From positions 42,654 to 106,653 of the forward strand of contig JAAFHZ010000002.1 in assembly GCA_013297675.1 (NCBI GenBank): a stretch of DNA of 64,000 nt, read 5' to 3'. The notes beneath the pieces are model-generated. The model made no database searches, was not told the DNA's origin, and worked only from the letters and a program-made list of their open reading frames with translations. The stretch comes from Synechococcales cyanobacterium bin59.metabat.ball.084. Lineage in GTDB: Bacteria; Cyanobacteriota; Cyanobacteriia; Cyanobacteriales; Chamaesiphonaceae. Shown here piece by piece: positions 63,092 to 64,000 of this stretch; positions within the stretch are counted from its first letter, which is position 1; each line of letters begins with the position of its first letter. The position numbers and the translations under genes were made by a program.

Positions 63092-64000
63092 GTGAATGAA
63101 CAGTGGACAAACACCCTTGAGCAACGCTGGATTGCCCCGGCCTATGCAGGCTGGGTAGTTTTAGCTATTTCGATCGGCCTCTTTATGGCAGCCACCAACA
63201 CCATGACGGGCTGGCTATATGTGTTGAGCGCGATCGGGTTGGTTTTAGCTGCTATTGCCGCTATTTTGCCCGTAAAATCTTTACAGGCATTGAGCGTCGA
63301 ACATATACCTCTTGCTCCTGTTACCGTTGGTGATGAACTGGCGATCGAGCTACGGATTCAGAATAAAAGTCTGCAAAATCAGACCATGTTTCAGGTCTAC
63401 GAACATGCACCTCCGAATTTGACCCTCGGAAAAATTGAGCCACTAGCGATCGAGCGAGTTCCTGCCCAAGGCACTTACACGGCCAAAATCCGCTGCCTGA
63501 CTAACCGACGAGGAGTCTACCGCTGGGATCGGGTGGAACTACGCAGCGGTCAGCCCCTAGGGCTATTTTGGTGTCGGCGCAGTCGCCTTGCGCCAGTGCA
63601 GGTGTGGGTATACCCTCAACATTTGCGTTTGGCTCAATGCCCCGCTGTTGATAATTTTGCCAGCCCCCACTCGATCGATCCTAGTGAGTCGATGCAGCGG
63701 GCACAGTTATCGACCTATGGCACCACTCGTAGTTTGCGACCCTACCGCATGGGCGATCCGCTCCGGCTGATTCACTGGCGCTCTAGTGCCCGATATGGTG
63801 AATTTCGGGTACGAGAATTGGAAGCTGTACATACGGCACCTGTTGTAACTATTTGTTTAAACGCTGCTGCGCCTTGGACAGAATTGCCTTTTGAGCAAGC
63901 CGTGGTAGCAGCCGCTTCGCTATATTTTTATGCTACTGCTCAGCAGCTCACTGTTAATTTTTGGACTTCTCAACATGGCTTTTTGCAAGGGCAACATGCG
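63092..64000 (+). CDS. DUF58 domain protein, 3' end beyond window
   Basis: GTG start at 63092 with AGGAAA upstream; the frame is open to the window edge (303 codons). Two membrane helices near the N-terminus (about 20-65). The DUF58 hallmark is at about 220-245: LRPYRMGDPLRLIHWRSSAR followed by GEFRVRELE. DUF58 proteins typically accompany MoxR-type ATPases and are membrane-linked. Divergent from the vsr-like gene. Confidence 0.88.
   Translation, partial: MNEQWTNTLEQRWIAPAYAGWVVLAISIGLFMAATNTMTGWLYVLSAIGLVLAAIAAILPVKSLQALSVEHIPLAPVTVGDELAIELRIQNKSLQNQTMFQVYEHAPPNLTLGKIEPLAIERVPAQGTYTAKIRCLTNRRGVYRWDRVELRSGQPLGLFWCRRSRLAPVQVWVYPQHLRLAQCPAVDNFASPHSIDPSESMQRAQLSTYGTTRSLRPYRMGDPLRLIHWRSSARYGEFRVRELEAVHTAPVVTICLNAAAPWTELPFEQAVVAAASLYFYATAQQLTVNFWTSQHGFLQGQHA

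Noticed and set aside
1..64000. CRISPR arrays, rRNA and tRNA genes, intact transposases
   Set aside because: Looked for repeat-spacer patterns, tRNA T-loops and DDE-transposase motifs; none seen.

Overview
The window comes from a cyanobacterium. It carries psaA-psaB, psbO, a psbQ-type lipoprotein, a group 3 sigma factor, a chloroplast-type FtsH and many HIP1-like GCGATCGC octamers, for example near 8433, 13085, 13927, 15253, 27968 and 40229. Base composition is moderate. I cannot name the species; a Pseudanabaena-like genome is only a guess.

Layout. 1-6177: a tandem array in which the 3' end of a VirB6/TrbL-like membrane gene and a gene for a secreted TPR protein are repeated. It contains five TPR paralogues and four extra, decayed 3' fragments of the membrane gene. 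The array ends at a breakpoint inside a murD that keeps only its first ~145 codons (6178-6610). 6871-29388: mostly core genes. These are fbaA, psbQ, an ankyrin protein, a Ser/Thr kinase, two Uma2-family proteins, accC, a BrnT/BrnA toxin-antitoxin pair, a GldF/GldG-like transporter pair, a large CAP/Calx-beta/DUF4114 protein, psbO, sigF, a lipoprotein and psaAB with a long leader. Several clear intrinsic terminators separate these units. 29436-33861: accessory genes, with two tiny overlapping genes, a DUF2442-TPR-pentapeptide fusion, a DUF2887 (Rpn-type) gene and a 3' copy of it. The two copies bracket a two-gene membrane/zinc-ribbon plus Mrr-like nuclease unit. 34157-46316: amidase, two lepB genes, pyrC, a lipoprotein gene, bioF, tadA, a pilT-family ATPase, dprA and a radical SAM gene.

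46322-53590 looks like a defence island: a fused AAA ATPase-TOPRIM-like (DUF4435-like) protein, a D12 methylase with an HNH nuclease, a small gene, and a CfrBI-like restriction-modification pair. Several of these plus-strand genes are followed within a few bases by an attC-like imperfect palindrome, some with GTTAGGC-type ends and unpaired bases. I read this as an integrase-less integron cassette array (CALIN-like). It is the most interesting structure here, together with the left-hand tandem array.

53607-64000: a HAD phosphatase, a secreted small protein, a pabC-like aminotransferase class IV gene, ftsH, a small membrane protein, a pre-toxin-like protein, a VirD4/TraG-type coupling ATPase, a membrane protein with a vsr/DUF559-like domain, and the start of a DUF58 gene. 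Genes related to type IV secretion therefore occur at both ends of the window. No tRNA, rRNA, CRISPR array or intact transposase was seen.
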